This document shows, piece by piece, positions 1 through 11,722 of a DNA stretch of 64,000 nucleotides. The notes under the pieces are model-generated. The model was given only the letters and a program-made list of their open reading frames with translations. It was not told where the DNA came from and searched no databases. The position numbers were made by a program, and so were the translations under genes. Source of the stretch: Coffea arabica. Its lineage: Eukaryota > Streptophyta > Magnoliopsida > Gentianales > Rubiaceae. Location: assembly GCF_036785885.1 (NCBI RefSeq), contig NC_092316.1, forward strand, positions 49,919,001-49,983,000, read 5' to 3'. How positions within the stretch are numbered: position 1 is the first letter of the stretch; each line of letters opens with the position of its first letter.

Positions 1-96
1 AGCAGCTCGAGCTCGATCAAATGATCTTGAACTTGGCCTTCTAATTGAGTAGCTCGCGAGCTTGAGTCGAGCTACTCGATTTAGCTCCACCCCTAT
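1..96. mobile_element. 3' end of a hAT-like non-autonomous element (truncated by window edge)
   Basis: The first ~95 bases are full of GAGCTCGA/CTCGAGC-type subterminal repeats and finish with CCACCCCTA. That is the complement of the TAGGGGTGG start common to plant hAT elements. The other end lies outside the window, so neither a target duplication nor a length can be checked. The same GAGCTCG-rich style recurs in the element in the intron near 37.3 kb. Confidence 0.4.
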
Positions 97-392
97 TATC
101 AACCCTGACAACAAAATTGTTTAGTTGGGAACTAGATTGCAATGCAGACATTATTCAACTCGTTGAGAGTTGATATTTTGACTATGAGTTGAAGTGACTA
201 ATCTGAGGCTTTGTGACTTGTAATCAAATATTTGTGCGCATTCTTGAGCTGGTTTTGCTTTAATTACTCGAGTCACGTTATTAACAATAGACCAGATATC
301 GTTCTTCAGAACACCATTTACGATGAAAACATCATTATAGAGGCAGCATTATTAACCATGAACAGATTGCCAATGCAAAATGAAAATACATA

Positions 393-692
393 ATCCCTCC
401 ATCCAACTTTGATATACTTATTTTTCTTTTTTATTTATCCCAAATTATAGTCCGCTTTTTAAATGAAAAATATAGTTAATTTGTAACTTCTCCAAAATAC
501 TTTTATTTAATGTAAGTTGTTATTGAGTATAACCTAATTTATTTATTGTAAAGCTAATTAGTCATCCTCCATTTAATGTAAGGATATTTTAGGAAGACAG
601 TGAACTAGATTTATTCTTCCAACAAAATTAATTAACTTTTCTTGAACCGTGTGGAAAAAAAATCAAATCTATCAAAAGAAAAAAAAAAACAA
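393..692. mobile_element. Decayed Stowaway-like MITE
   Basis: The left end reads ATCCCTCCATCC after a TA dinucleotide and is followed by AACTTTGATA. The interior matches, in order, the Stowaway copies at 46.4 and 56.1 kb: the CCCAAATTATAGTCC stretch, the TAAGTTGTTATTGAGTATAACC stretch in degraded form, and the block around AACCGTGTGGAAAAA. The right terminus has decayed into an A-rich run, so the end is approximate. Confidence 0.6.
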
Positions 693-3254
693 AACGATCC
701 TCATGTTATAAATTATGGCTTAATGACTAGATTGCACGCTTGTGGCAGGATTGCCAAGTATAACGCGCCAATCATTTGTTTGGCGAAAATGAAAAGGAAA
801 AAAAGTCATTAATATTTTCAGATCATTGGATAGAAGATAGATTTTGGTAAGTTACATATACACACATTTCAGATGAGATTTATAGGTAACGTTAGTGGTG
901 GGCTAGCTCAGTATATCACATTATTAAACCATTAATACAAGAAAAAGGTTACAGTGAAGAAATTTAAATGTAACTGCACTTCTTTATCATTAAAAAAAGA
1001 GAATGTTAATTGTGACATTTATGATCAACTCATTTAATTACTTGAGTTTAAACTGATGAGTATGTTTTGATCACTTCATCAAGAAAAATATCTTTCCATC
1101 AAGGTTCACTTTAACCATCTTTCCTCAGGAAAAAAAAGGAGTTAAAACGAAACATAAAGAAAGAAGGGAGAAATCTGAAAGTTGAATATTGTGTGAAAAA
1201 GAATTTTTAACCTTTTTTTTCACATGTTCATGCATCTTTTTGTGAATATTGAGATGCCGCTTATAACATCTTTTGATAATTTGAACACAAGGATTAGGAG
1301 GTTTTAGTCCTTAATCGACTAACTTATTTTTGTTATCTACTTCTGAACTTCCAACAGTAAGATGTCGTGACTGATCAGGTCTAGTGTTGTGGTAATTGTT
1401 TTATTGATCTAATTTTATCCTAATAAAATGCCTTAACTTGATACTTTATTACTTTTTGGTGATAATACTTGCTTATGGTGGGATTGAAAACAATTGAAGA
1501 AAGGCTTTCCGTTTTTTTTGACCAAACAATCTTCTTGGCTCTTGGTTTATTGATCCGTTTGATGTGTAAGTGTGAATTATGGGTTGGATAGCTTAGGGAG
1601 AAGTTGTACAGCTTGTTAGCTGCTTGAACAGTTCAACTATTAACATTTGCTTATTTCGGGTCGTAGGAAGTAGGAACTGACTGTTTTGGGAGTTGGTACT
1701 AGGTAGCAACAGTTAATATGGTGTTTTTGTAGTGTTGCTGTTCTTATTATACGTTTAATGACACTTGAACTTGACTCAAGTCTTGACTCTTGACAATTGA
1801 CTTCACTATTTCACCTATGATGTTGTTATCTTGTATTTATATATGGCTCTGGGGCTTTGTAAATGATTCTGAAATCTGGGATTTGTCTTTTTTGACCTCT
1901 TTTTGATCTATTAAATTGTGGGTTCTATTTGAAATTTGGGTTTTGTTTCAATTTTGGTGTTTCTTGATAATTCTAATTCTGAGATAGAAAGAGACTTCTT
2001 GGGATTGAATTCAAAGAATTATGTTATTGTTGTTAAGGAAAAAGCTGTCGAAGGTTTCAAGGACTTTGGTAAAATTAAACCTATCCTTTTTCTGTCCCTT
2101 TTTTTTTTTGTCATTTGTACAAAGCAGAATTGTGTTTAATTTGTTCCTTCTGTGTGAATCAGTTAATCACATTGGCTTTGTTGGTTTTTGATTGGCCAAA
2201 CCAAAGTTAAAAGTTTTTGTCTTCAGTTGGTCTAGTATTGGTTTTGAACCTTTTGGTATTGGAATTCTATGTTAATTCTATTTGTTAGTATTCATTTCTG
2301 AGCCTTTTATGCAAATTTATATAGCAATGCAAGTTTTAGCTCAGTTTGATACTTTGATGTCATATTTAGGGTTGGAATTAATTCTACCGCTAAAATTTCG
2401 TGTTTCTACCTTCGAACTCGAGCCAAGTACTCTAGCTCATTAAAGCTTGTAGACTGCATGATTTTTTCGAGTCAAACTCAAGTTGCCGAACATGAAATCG
2501 AGCTCCAGTTCGAATTAGAAAATTTCTAATCGTTTGAGTTAAAGTAGTACTTTTTTATTTTCAAGTCGAGCACGAGTATGATGCAACTCAAGTTTGACTC
2601 AACTCGACTACACCTTATTTCATGGACGTAAAGTGCATGTTTTTAAGGTTGAGGGTAATAAAGCGTGACTACCCCCAAAGCTTAAGGGGCAAGTGTAATT
2701 AACCCTAAATAGAATGATGAATTTCTCATCGCCAAATTTTGCTGGGCTTGCTCTAATGGAAAACCTTGCTTGTTGGATCAAGATGATCGCATTAAACTAA
2801 CAAATTTTGGTGATAAAGAATGAAACTGTCTTAACATATTTGTTGCTGAGTAGAGACTAGTGGATAAGTTGTAAACTTGGGAAAGATAGCGAATGTTGTA
2901 AATTTATATGGTCTTTTCGGTTGCTTCCCCTTTTAATTTCCTCAATTTGTTCCCTTTGTCCATACAAGGGAAGAAAACAAATAGTACTCGTATTTCATTT
3001 TAAGTACAATGGATGAAGGTGGCAATGCGGTGGATCCCAAATAAGCGAATAGTCCTTTTCTTCATTGAAGGATGGAATGTTAAAGTTAATTGCACTAAGT
3101 TGCCCCGTAAATTCGATGTGATTTAGATTGGATCCTTAAAATACATTGAGGGGTTCTGATTGTGCCTGACCTTATTTCCAATTTTTTCCCATTCAACTTC
3201 TCGTTGGCAAGCTTCTCTTATCATTTTGTAGTTTATTTTTCTTTTATTTTTTAT
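693..3254. other. Intergenic, no gene recognised
   Basis: AT-rich sequence with no open frame that looks like a conserved protein. The longest frame (1936-2139) is 67 codons, has no recognisable domain and is probably chance. The part at 2368-2614 is rich in CTCGAG/CGAGCT words, starts TAGGGTTGG and ends CTACACCTTA. It may be a heavily decayed hAT-like element, but its flanks show no matching 8-bp duplication. Confidence 0.5.
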
Positions 3255-3406
3255 GAGTAAATTTTATGTACACTGTCAGTATATAAACTGCCACGATTGG
3301 ATAGATGACACATGAATAAAATTTGAATTTAAATTCAAATTTTGCACATGTGTCATATATCTAATGGTGATAGTGTATACACTGACAGTATATATAAGAT
3401 TAATCC
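3255..3406. mobile_element. 152-bp MITE with terminal inverted repeats (copy 1 of 3)
   Basis: The two ends are inverted copies of each other: the left has TGTACACTGTCAGTATATAA and the right complements it as TGTCAGTGTATAC. An inner palindrome pairs GATGACACATG with CATGTGTCAT. Related copies lie at 52551-52682 and 57610-57753. It has no coding capacity. A long near-perfect hairpin suggests a small DNA element, but I cannot assign the superfamily. Confidence 0.6.
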
Positions 3407-5011
3407 ATTTTTTATAGGTCAAATTAAGATCTAAGTTTAAAAAAAAAAATTTAAGATCTAAGTTCCAAAATATTCCTTTTTTTTTTGGGGTTCAAACTAA
3501 AAGAACATGTCACAAAATTTAGTAAATTATTACTACTATTCAAGGTACTCCAATCTCAAATCATGACGGTCAATTGAAGGGATTGAATGCAAATATAACA
3601 ACTGATATAATTGTGCCCATATGCATATCCTAAACATTTTTAAATTCCGAGGAAATATTTTTGGTTACTGATCCTTCTACGTATTATGCTTGTTTGCCAA
3701 CTATTCTATGATTTTTCCAAGGCAAGTTTTGTGATTTATTGCTGCACCCAAAAAAAGAAAAGGTAATTGGTCTCTACACACATTCAAATGCATGACGGTT
3801 TTTTAAGTGGTGGAATTCCATTTTTAAGTGCATTTTTCCAAAGCAAAAAATTTGATCTTCTACTCATGGGTATGATTGCAATTAATTGCTAGTTGGTTTA
3901 TGGGCATTAATATTTTCTCGATAAACGGTTAGCCTATGGTTTGTTAAGGGTAGGAAAGTACAAAATAATAATAATAATAATAAATGTTAGGGAGGTGGAA
4001 GCAAATCATACCAAACTTAAAAGGGGGCTTGGTGCATTTAATCCAATATTAAGTTTTTAATTACAACTGTACATGGTAATCCTAATCCAATATCCCTACA
4101 AAAAAAAATCCTAATCCAATATTAAATTTTTAATTCTAATTTATGGTATGTTTCTTGCTTAGACTAATTTCCTTTTTTCCTGCTCCATTGTTAATCATTA
4201 GTCAATTTGATCACCTAACGGTAATTTCTTACTGGTTTTGAATCCACCAAACAACAATGCCACCAACAACTTGTGGTTGGCTACATTATTGGAAGACATC
4301 GAAAATTTGAAAGTATTGTTTCAATTGTGTTTCTTTTGTTTAGTTGGAGAAGATAAAAAAAATATAAATTTAGCAACAGAATCAGCAATTATGCTTCAGG
4401 CATATGTCAAGATGAGGAAGTGATTAATCCTCAATGTCATTGAACACCGTTGTATAATTTTGATCGAGTGTTTGCTCGCCACCATAAAGTTTCATTATAA
4501 TCAATACAAATCTCTTAACGTTTTGGGAGAGAAAAAAAAAAAAAAAAAAAGAAGTAATCCTTTAGCACTCTTCTAATGGCTCAAGCGCATTGCTTTTGGT
4601 TCATATTGGGTTATTTTATTAGATTTTACATGAACTTTATTCTTTAACTCGGAATTGTGATCCACCAGTTAAACATTGAGTAACAGCAACAAGTCCCAGA
4701 GAGGTGGAATTCATTCCTTTTTCATTAGCAAGTAGTCTTTGTAATTCGTAGGTTAATGTTGGATAATTTCTTGCAAAACGAGGGAGAAGTGTAATTTCTT
4801 GCATCTATCTTTTTTTTTTCGGAGATGATAATAGTTGTATAACCTAATCTATTCTACACTAAGGGGGAGGGGCAGACCTAAGGAGGCCCAGGGATAACCC
4901 GAAGGGAACTGAACCACCACCGAATCAAACGGATGCACAACATACCCGTCTGAATTTTTTTTTAAGTAAACCATTTAAATGTGACATTTTGATGAACCCT
5001 TGCCTCCCACC
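3407..5011. other. Intergenic, no gene recognised
   Basis: AT-rich DNA with poly-A/T runs and a short (AAT)n tract at 3965-3983. No splice-consistent or conserved frame was seen. The stretch at about 4861-4960 has a higher GC content and ends in a T run. It may be a fragment of a retroposed sequence, but I could not recognise it. Confidence 0.4.
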
Positions 5012-5648
5012 TAGGCATGGCCACGGTTCCAGAACCAACGGTTCTGGTTCTAGAACCGCCGGTTCTGGTTCTTCAAAGAGGTAGAACCAGAACCGCACCA
5101 TATAAGATGGTTCTGGTTCTGGTTCCAGAACCGGCGGTTCTGGTTCTTCAAAGAGGTAGAACCAGAACCGCATAGTTCTGATTTCTATTCCTTATGGTTC
5201 CGGTTCCGGTTCCGGTTCCGTATGGTTGTTTCTTTCTTCCGTTGAGAGCCCGAGGACCTCTGTGCAAGTCAGGAGCCCCCGAGAGCAAAAATTGAAGAAG
5301 CTCCTTTTTTCTCTTCGAATACAAGCTTTTTCTTCCGAGCCCTTCTTTGCAATTTTTTCCTCTTGGATCCGTTGAGAGCTTGGTCAAAAGGTTGTGGTGG
5401 ATCATGATGATCATCATGATGTCTCTACTTTTATTATTTTTTATATTAATTATTTTTAATTTTTTTAACGGTTCTAGAACCGGCGGTTCTGGTTCTGGTT
5501 CTATTTTTTAGAGAACCAGAACCGGAACCTTTATCCAAGGTTCTATTACGGTTCTGGTTCCACGGTTCTGGTTCCGGTTCTGGTCCGGTTCCAAACGGTC
5601 CGGTTCCGGTCCGGTTCCCGGTTCCAAATGGAACCATGGCCATGCCTA
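5012..5648. mobile_element. Complete 637-bp non-autonomous hAT-like element with 8-bp TSD
   Basis: The element begins TAGGCATGGCCACGGTTCC and ends with the inverted version GGAACCATGGCCATGCCTA. It is bounded by identical 8-bp direct repeats CTCCCACC (5004-5011 and 5649-5656), the duplication length typical of hAT transposases. Both subterminal zones are packed with GGTTCTGG/CCAGAACC words in both orientations, candidate transposase-binding arrays that would also fold strongly. A ~38-bp inner unit containing TTCTTCAAAGAGGTAGAACC occurs twice (about 5058-5096 and 5132-5170). Open frames across it are low-complexity products of the repeats, not genes. Confidence 0.9.
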
Positions 5649-6449
5649 CTCCCACCCCACCAAGCTGGGAGGCTGGTGGCCACCAGCCTTTGATTTCTTG
5701 CATCTATCAGTGAAGAGATTATGCTGGAATGGCGAGCCCTATGGTCATTTGACTGTTTTATCTGGTTTACACGGTAGTTAGATTGGCATTTTGCAATTGC
5801 TACAGGGACACCGCCGGACTCAAACCAATTCTTTCTAAGCACAAGGATTTTTTTTTTTTTTTTTATCTTTTCTATTTCGGGGTACAAAACTAGACCATTT
5901 TTCTTTTATATTGAGATGGAGTATCAAAACTATTACAAGAAATACTAAACTCAATTACATACTATTGTCCAAATTCGTATATTGTAACAGAAATGGTAGA
6001 GAAACGAACAGAAATCTAAATATAGAAAGGAAAAGAAGAAGAAAACAAAAGCTTTGAAGACATATTCTGTAAGGAGGGTTGAATTGAGTGATAAGGAGGG
6101 AGAAATTATAAGTAAGAGATTTTGGATTTAAAACCTTTCATTTACCAAAAAAAAAAGTTAAAAAAAAGGACATATTTTGCATGCAACTATAAAGCAAACC
6201 AAGTAAACTCACCAAAATAACCATCTGCAAGCTAATTTTGATCTAATTACTAAAACTGGATTTTTCAGGTACTACAATAATGCTAATTTCAAAAGCCAAA
6301 ATAAGATATATGGGCCAAAATTTGCGAAGACAGCAGTTTAGCTAGATGGGAAGAAGAAATACAGTGTGTATTGATCCTTCAACCACCACCAAAGTATTTA
6401 TGCCCCGTCCAAGAAGTTTATCAAATGGGAACGCACGCATGAGATGGCC
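5649..6449. other. Downstream flank of the EMB514-like gene
   Basis: No open frame with recognisable similarity. The segment just before 6450 is probably the 3' untranslated region of the minus-strand gene, but no polyadenylation site was identified. Confidence 0.4.
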
Positions 6450-8467
6450 TTAGTTTCTTGACTTGCCACCCCTTCCACGGTAATGGCCACGTCCTCCTCT
6501 TCCACAGCCACCAGCTTTACCACCACGGCCTCCACCCAATACCTTGTTGACATCATGCTTAACCTGCATGTTCTCTGGCAAAGGAAGTATGTGATCAACA
6601 CACTTCCTGAAGCTAAAGTCATCCACAGAATCATCCTCCCTTGTTAGGAAGAAACATCGACTTTTGAACTTTGGATGGTATCGGACTTGGAAGGCACGGA
6701 TCCCATTACCAATCTTTTTATCTGGCTCCAAATGACCCTTCTTGATCAACTCTAGCAACATCACATGCTCATACTGTAGAATACAGAACAATTAAGCATG
6801 CGCAGGATATTTCAGAGAAACAGATTCATCAAAGATAAAATTCTTTTCCATGCATCATGAACACCTTCAAAATCGCTAACGCCTTTTCATCTAGACACAA
6901 GATAACCTTAAGTAGCTCAAAAATTAAAGAATACAGAAAAGAAGAGCAACAAAGTTCTCGCTCAAAACTTAAAAATCAACAGATCATGCAACCCTTTCTC
7001 ACTAAAATCCACGAGCATGGTATACAGCTCATTGCGCCTCACAGTTTTTTATAATCTAAACCAATTAAGAAGCTCAATTGCATGCAGTATGCCATAGACA
7101 TGACATAAGACAAGCATGAAAAAGGATCAGCCTATGATCTAAATCCGCAGCTTCAAAAGGATGTATTGCCCAAAAAAATATACAAGTCAACAAACCTACA
7201 ATACACAATAAAAAATTTGAAAAAACAGACAATTAAATCCAACCAAAAGATCACCATCAGCGGCAATGGGGAAGGTTTAGCACATCAGTCACTTAAAGCA
7301 AATAGGCCCACATGGATGTTATCAATTTTGGCTAGTAAGACAGATGCAAGTAATTATAATACCAGACGAACAACATCAAACTTTCACCAATAAAAGTTCT
7401 TGAATGCATACCATCAATTCCAAATTCAAATTGTTTTTGAATAACAAGCGAAACAGAAAACCATACAGCGTATAGGTTTTTCCACCATATTCGACCTCTC
7501 TATTCCATGATCCAGTATCACCAAACTAAAGAACAATCCCCTGAAAATACCACTTGAGACTTTTTGCTTTGCTATCTTAACTTCAACAAAATTTCGCAAT
7601 CACCAAATAATTCACAACCACCAAATAATTCACAACAGACCCAACATTCACTAAGCACCTGCTCATATACACCAAACTGCAACAAATTCGAGCTTGTCAG
7701 GATTAACTTAGCTCAATCCTACCTTCCACAGTATGATTATTCTTCCCTCCAAAAGTTCGTCTAAATGTAATAGTAATTCCTCCCATCAAACCTATTTCTT
7801 TCAACTCTTCTCATGAATAAGCATTTTAGCAAAACTAACATTTTCTTCTAATCAAAAAGAAAACAATCGTTCAAAACATGCTACACACGTTCAACTACTA
7901 ATGAAAGAATGGGATGCATAAACAGATTACCCTTTAGACTTAATAACAGAAACACTCAATAAAAATCTAAACTTTGACTAATAATTCAAGAATCCCAGAA
8001 GAATAAATAGAAAAGAAAAGAAAAATAAAATCAGCTTAAATCGATTCTACCTTATTGACATTCACATTAGGTGTCCAGAAATGCAGAAACTTGTAAAAGT
8101 AATCAAACATCTCCACAGACGATTCAAAGCTCTTCGGACCCAATTCGACGGGACCCGATTTAAGTTCCGGCGTTGAACCCAACTTAGGTTCCGGCTCCGG
8201 CTCGGAACACGACTTAGGCTCGGCGTCAGCCGTTTTCTCAAGCCGCTCCTCTTCTACGGACTTATCATCAGCCTTCAATTTCTTGACATCTTCGCTGTTC
8301 TCTCCCTCCTCGTCAGCTTCATCTCTGACGCGCTTTAAGCCGCCGGCGCCGCCGACCGCCGCGTCGTCATCTTGGGCTTCAGCTATTTCCATGTCTTGAG
8401 TGGACGATTCCTTCACCTCACCGTCGGCTAGGGTTTCTGGGGTTTGCTTTTGCTCTGTTTCCGCCAT
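6450..8467 (-). CDS. EMB514-like protein (DUF3223/DCL-type domain), two exons
   Basis: The coding sequence joins exon 1 (8467 down to 8051) and exon 2 (6773 down to 6450). The 1277-bp intron starts GTAGAA and ends TACAG, and the frame is continuous across ...NVNVNK|YEHVML.... The product is 246 residues. Residues 1-105 are acidic, low-complexity and E/K-rich with a repeated EPEPEP stretch. A DUF3223 domain follows (about 108-215), containing FYKFLHFW, IKKGH, GIRAFQV, KSRCFFL, DDFSFRKCVD and ILPLPENM. The C terminus is a glycine/arginine RGG-type tail (about 218-246), as in RNA-binding nuclear proteins. The order and motifs match Arabidopsis EMBRYO DEFECTIVE 514, whose loss arrests embryos. 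The broader family (DCL) is linked to rRNA maturation. The start is the first ATG, 139 codons before the donor. The exact molecular role is unproven. Confidence 0.9.
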
Positions 8468-9400
8468 AGTTTCGGGAGTTAAAAGAGGAGGGAGCGTTTG
8501 GAGGAAAAGGAGCTTGAAGAACCCTACAAATTTAAGGGGGTTTTTTTTTTTTGCTTTTTATATTTTAACTCGGTTAATTTTAAATTAAACTACCTCCCAA
8601 GCATATTCTCGACTTAGGAGCATTATTTCTTAAAAAAAAAAATCTTTAATTTTCCTATACTTTTACTAATCAACTTTTTGTCTCATAAATGACATGATAA
8701 AAAGTTTTATAATATTAAAAATAAAAGTCATTACAAAATAATTTTAATCTAAAAATATTCAATATTGATCTAGACTTTATTGTATTGCTGGCCATTATAT
8801 TGTGTAAATGTTTTTAATATGTTTTTATAACACAATCTGACATAGGACAACTGCAAGACTAAAATTACATTAGAAATCACGCAAATTAGGAGATACTAGA
8901 TACTACGGCTTGTCTCAATTTAAGCATTGAAGGTTTTTCCTTGCATCTGAAAATCCAACATTATAATTTATAACTATTATTCTAAACTTAGAGATACTAG
9001 AAAGTCTAAAATTTTAAATTTCATTGTTTGATGGGATTAGTTATAATCCATTATTTTAAATTTTTAAATTTAGATTTTATGTATTAAAATAAATAAAAAA
9101 TTAAAAAAAAGAATGAAAAGTTTGAAAGTTATTGAGAAAGCCTATAATTATATATATATTAGGCTTAGTTTAAGTTTACAAGAGAAAGAGAGAGAGAGAG
9201 AGAAAAATAAATTTGAAGGTGATCCCTTAGCATATAGGTATCCAGCAAAAAATTCAGTCGAATATTGCTATTTGGATCGTAGGTATCAATATATGCACAA
9301 TGGCCTAGAAATTTTGGGAATCTCCTTTCTAGGCCTGACAGATAGGCTCATAATTTTTTTTTTCAAAAACACAGTAGGCATGGCACGACGCCCCAAAGAG
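8468..9400. other. Upstream region of the EMB514-like gene, then AT-rich intergenic DNA
   Basis: The first ~120 bases upstream of the minus-strand ATG probably hold the 5' UTR and promoter, though no clear TATA box is visible. The remainder is AT-rich. A (GA)n tract lies at about 9183-9204. No gene was recognised. Confidence 0.5.
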
Positions 9401-11303
9401 CAGGAGTGTCAATAGGGCCGAGCCAGTCCGAATCGATTCATTTGGCTCGATAAAAAGTCCAATAAACCTACAATATCAATGAGTCGAGCTAAGTTTGGAC
9501 CTCAAAACTAGGCTCACATTAACTACGGGCCGAGCTTGGATTTTATTAGACTCAGACTCGATAGGCCCGGCCCTATATATAATGTAATATAGATAATATT
9601 TATAATATGTATATTTTGATAATATAATTATATATATAGGTATTATATATAATATTTATGTTTTGGTATTATATTATATACAATTAATCAATTCTATAAA
9701 TATTACATAATATTTGGTAATTAAAACCAACTATACAATTAATAAAGTCTTTTTGTCTCATTGACTAATTTCTATTCATTCAAGAAGAGTCTGACTCTTT
9801 ATTGAAGAGTCTTCGGAACCTAATAAATCCTTTTGTCTTATTGCCTTCGCTGAAGAGTCTTTAGTCTTCGAGAAGAGAACCCAAAGGCCAAAGCTCGATC
9901 TTCACACTCACAGCTCACAAGGAACAAATAGTCAAAGCTCCACAAGACCACCGAATCGATCAAAGCGATTCTTCATTGGTTTTCATTTCTTCAAAGAATC
10001 AAAATCGCAAGTGAGAGTTCTCCAAAGTCCAACAGCCAGCCGAAGCACTTTGTTTGGTTACCCTTGATTTCTATCACGACCAGCCACTTCACCAAATATC
10101 AACAATTTTCGGACTCTCCGTGCCTCCACTGACCACCTCGCAGGCTCGCACTTCGGATTCTCCAATTGCAACTTTCAATCTCTTTGTCTCCAAAACCAGA
10201 GGCAAGGTAATTTTTAATTTTGGTCTCCAAATTCTTTATCTGTCCGATCCAATTTGTTTTCCCCTTTTTTGTTTAGAGTTTATTTTTATTATTTTTTATG
10301 GCACTTATAAACTGCACCTTGGTTTTTATTTTTTTATTTTTTGTGATTTAATTATAGATGTCAAATCTTTGGGTCATGTAATGGTATAATATATCTTGGT
10401 TTACTATCGGGATTGCCTTTTAGCTCTAGAGAGATATTTTAGCCATTTCTGTTTCTTCAATTGCATTTGAGAGTGCTTTCAGCACAGGGGGACATGTTTT
10501 GAACAAGTTTCGTAGCTCGTTGTTACCCTCCACTATTGAAGCATTAATTTGTGCTCAAGATTGGATTAAAGATGCACCTAAGGAAATTAATTTTGAATAA
10601 GAATTTGATCCTAATTTTTTTGGTTAGTAACAATATTTAAAAATTTTCATTAATTATTTGATTGCTTGTTGATATTTAGACTAACAAGCAGTGTTTAACT
10701 GTTTATTCTACCAGCTCCTCCTCCGTCCAAGAGTTAAAATCAACTTCTCTACCAGGTTTTTTGAAAGCCAATATTAGTAAAGCATATCTAAAACTCTTAA
10801 CTTTTTTTATTCGTTGAGTAAATTTTTATATTGACATAATATTAATTGATTTCTTTTTGTGTTGGCATGTTTGGATTCAAGTCACAAGACTATGAAAAAG
10901 TTCTAATATTTGAAAATATATTGGCTTATGACAATGTGTTTTATTATTATTTTTAATGTACTTTGAACCAATTAGACATAAATATTGTTGGAAAATTTCT
11001 TGGTTTATGTACCTTTTAAGAATTATTACTCATTCATGTTTAGTTTTAATATTGCAATTCTGTGAATGTTAAATCAGTTTTACAACTTAATAATTATAGT
11101 AATTATATTAAGAAAATTGAATAATAAGTGAGTTTGGGCTAAACCCGATTAAGACTCACAACCCGAATATTATGTGAGTTGAGTATGAGTTTCACATTTA
11201 TTAACCCGAAACTCATAGCCTGAAACCCGAAGGTGTTATAAATTAAATGAACTGAGTTTGGGCTTATAAAAATCCGGCTTATTAGTCTCGATTGACAGGC
11301 CTA
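9401..11303. mobile_element. 1.9-kb hAT element with perfect 8-bp TSD, internally deleted
   Basis: The left end is CAGGAGTGTCAAT and the right end, read on the other strand, is TAGGCCTGTCAAT, giving short inverted termini of hAT type. Identical 8-bp flanks CCAAAGAG occur at 9393-9400 and 11304-11311. Only the C-terminal dimerisation tail of a hAT transposase survives inside (10430-10600). The rest is non-coding, so the copy cannot make a functional transposase. Both subterminal zones carry GGGCCGAG/AACCCGA-type repeats. The intact duplication points to a fairly recent insertion. Confidence 0.9.
10430..10600 (+). pseudogene. hAT transposase C-terminal (dimerisation) remnant
   Basis: The translated frame reads RDILAISVSSIAFESAFSTGG..., then VLNKFRSSLLPSTIEALICA, then QDWIK and a stop at 10598-10600. 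The canonical hAT C-terminal block has the form ILAIPVSTVASESAFSTGGR...RSSLxPxTVEALICxQDW, so family membership is secure. The DNA-binding and RNase-H-like catalytic parts are absent from the surrounding element. It is about 57 codons of a protein that is normally 600-800 residues. It lies inside the 9401-11303 hAT element and shares its + orientation. Confidence 0.85.
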
Positions 11304-11582
11304 CCAAAGAGACAGAGTGCTTTTTTTAAAAAAACTTTTTGTTGGGTCAGAGAGATATAAAAAACAAAAAATGTGACCGTTGCTTATAGGCGTTGGATCA
11401 AAGGCTATAAGCAACCCACTTCACTTATATATTCATGTGGGAGCAACTTTTGGAGCGCAACTTCAATCATTTTTCCCTCATTCTCTCTCTAAATGCCATT
11501 TCTCATCCTTCTCTCTAAATAGCACTGAAGTCCACACCTCCTATATCTCTCTAAACAAGCGTCTGTATTCATCTCTCTAAAT

Positions 11583-11722
11583 GAGCCTCTATATTCTTTG
11601 TCCGAGCTTGTAAAATCTAAATGGAGCCTTCATACTCTTAGTCTAAAGTTGTAAAATCTAAACGAAGCCTCCATATTCTCTACCTGAGCTTTGTGTAGTT
11701 TGAAGCTGTAAAATTTGAACAG
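11583..11722 (+). repeat. Degenerate ~42-bp tandem repeat, about three units
   Basis: Three successive units share GAGCCT(C/T)(C/T)ATA(T/C)TCT, a variable middle, then (A/G)(A/G)(G/C)(T)TGTAAAATCTAAA. They start near 11583, 11625 and 11667, and the last is lengthened by a partial inner duplication. The upstream part (11470-11580) is rich in TCTCTCTAAA words. It is non-coding. Confidence 0.5.

Noticed and set aside
2368..2614. CTCGAG-rich block as a complete hAT element
   Set aside because: The ends resemble hAT termini only loosely, and the flanking bases do not match each other, so it was not listed as an element.
4925..5887. Several overlapping minus-strand frames rich in Glu-Pro or Arg-Asn/Thr-Gly dipeptides
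   Set aside because: They are translations of the GGTTCTGG repeat arrays of the 637-bp hAT element, in different frames, with no conserved domain.
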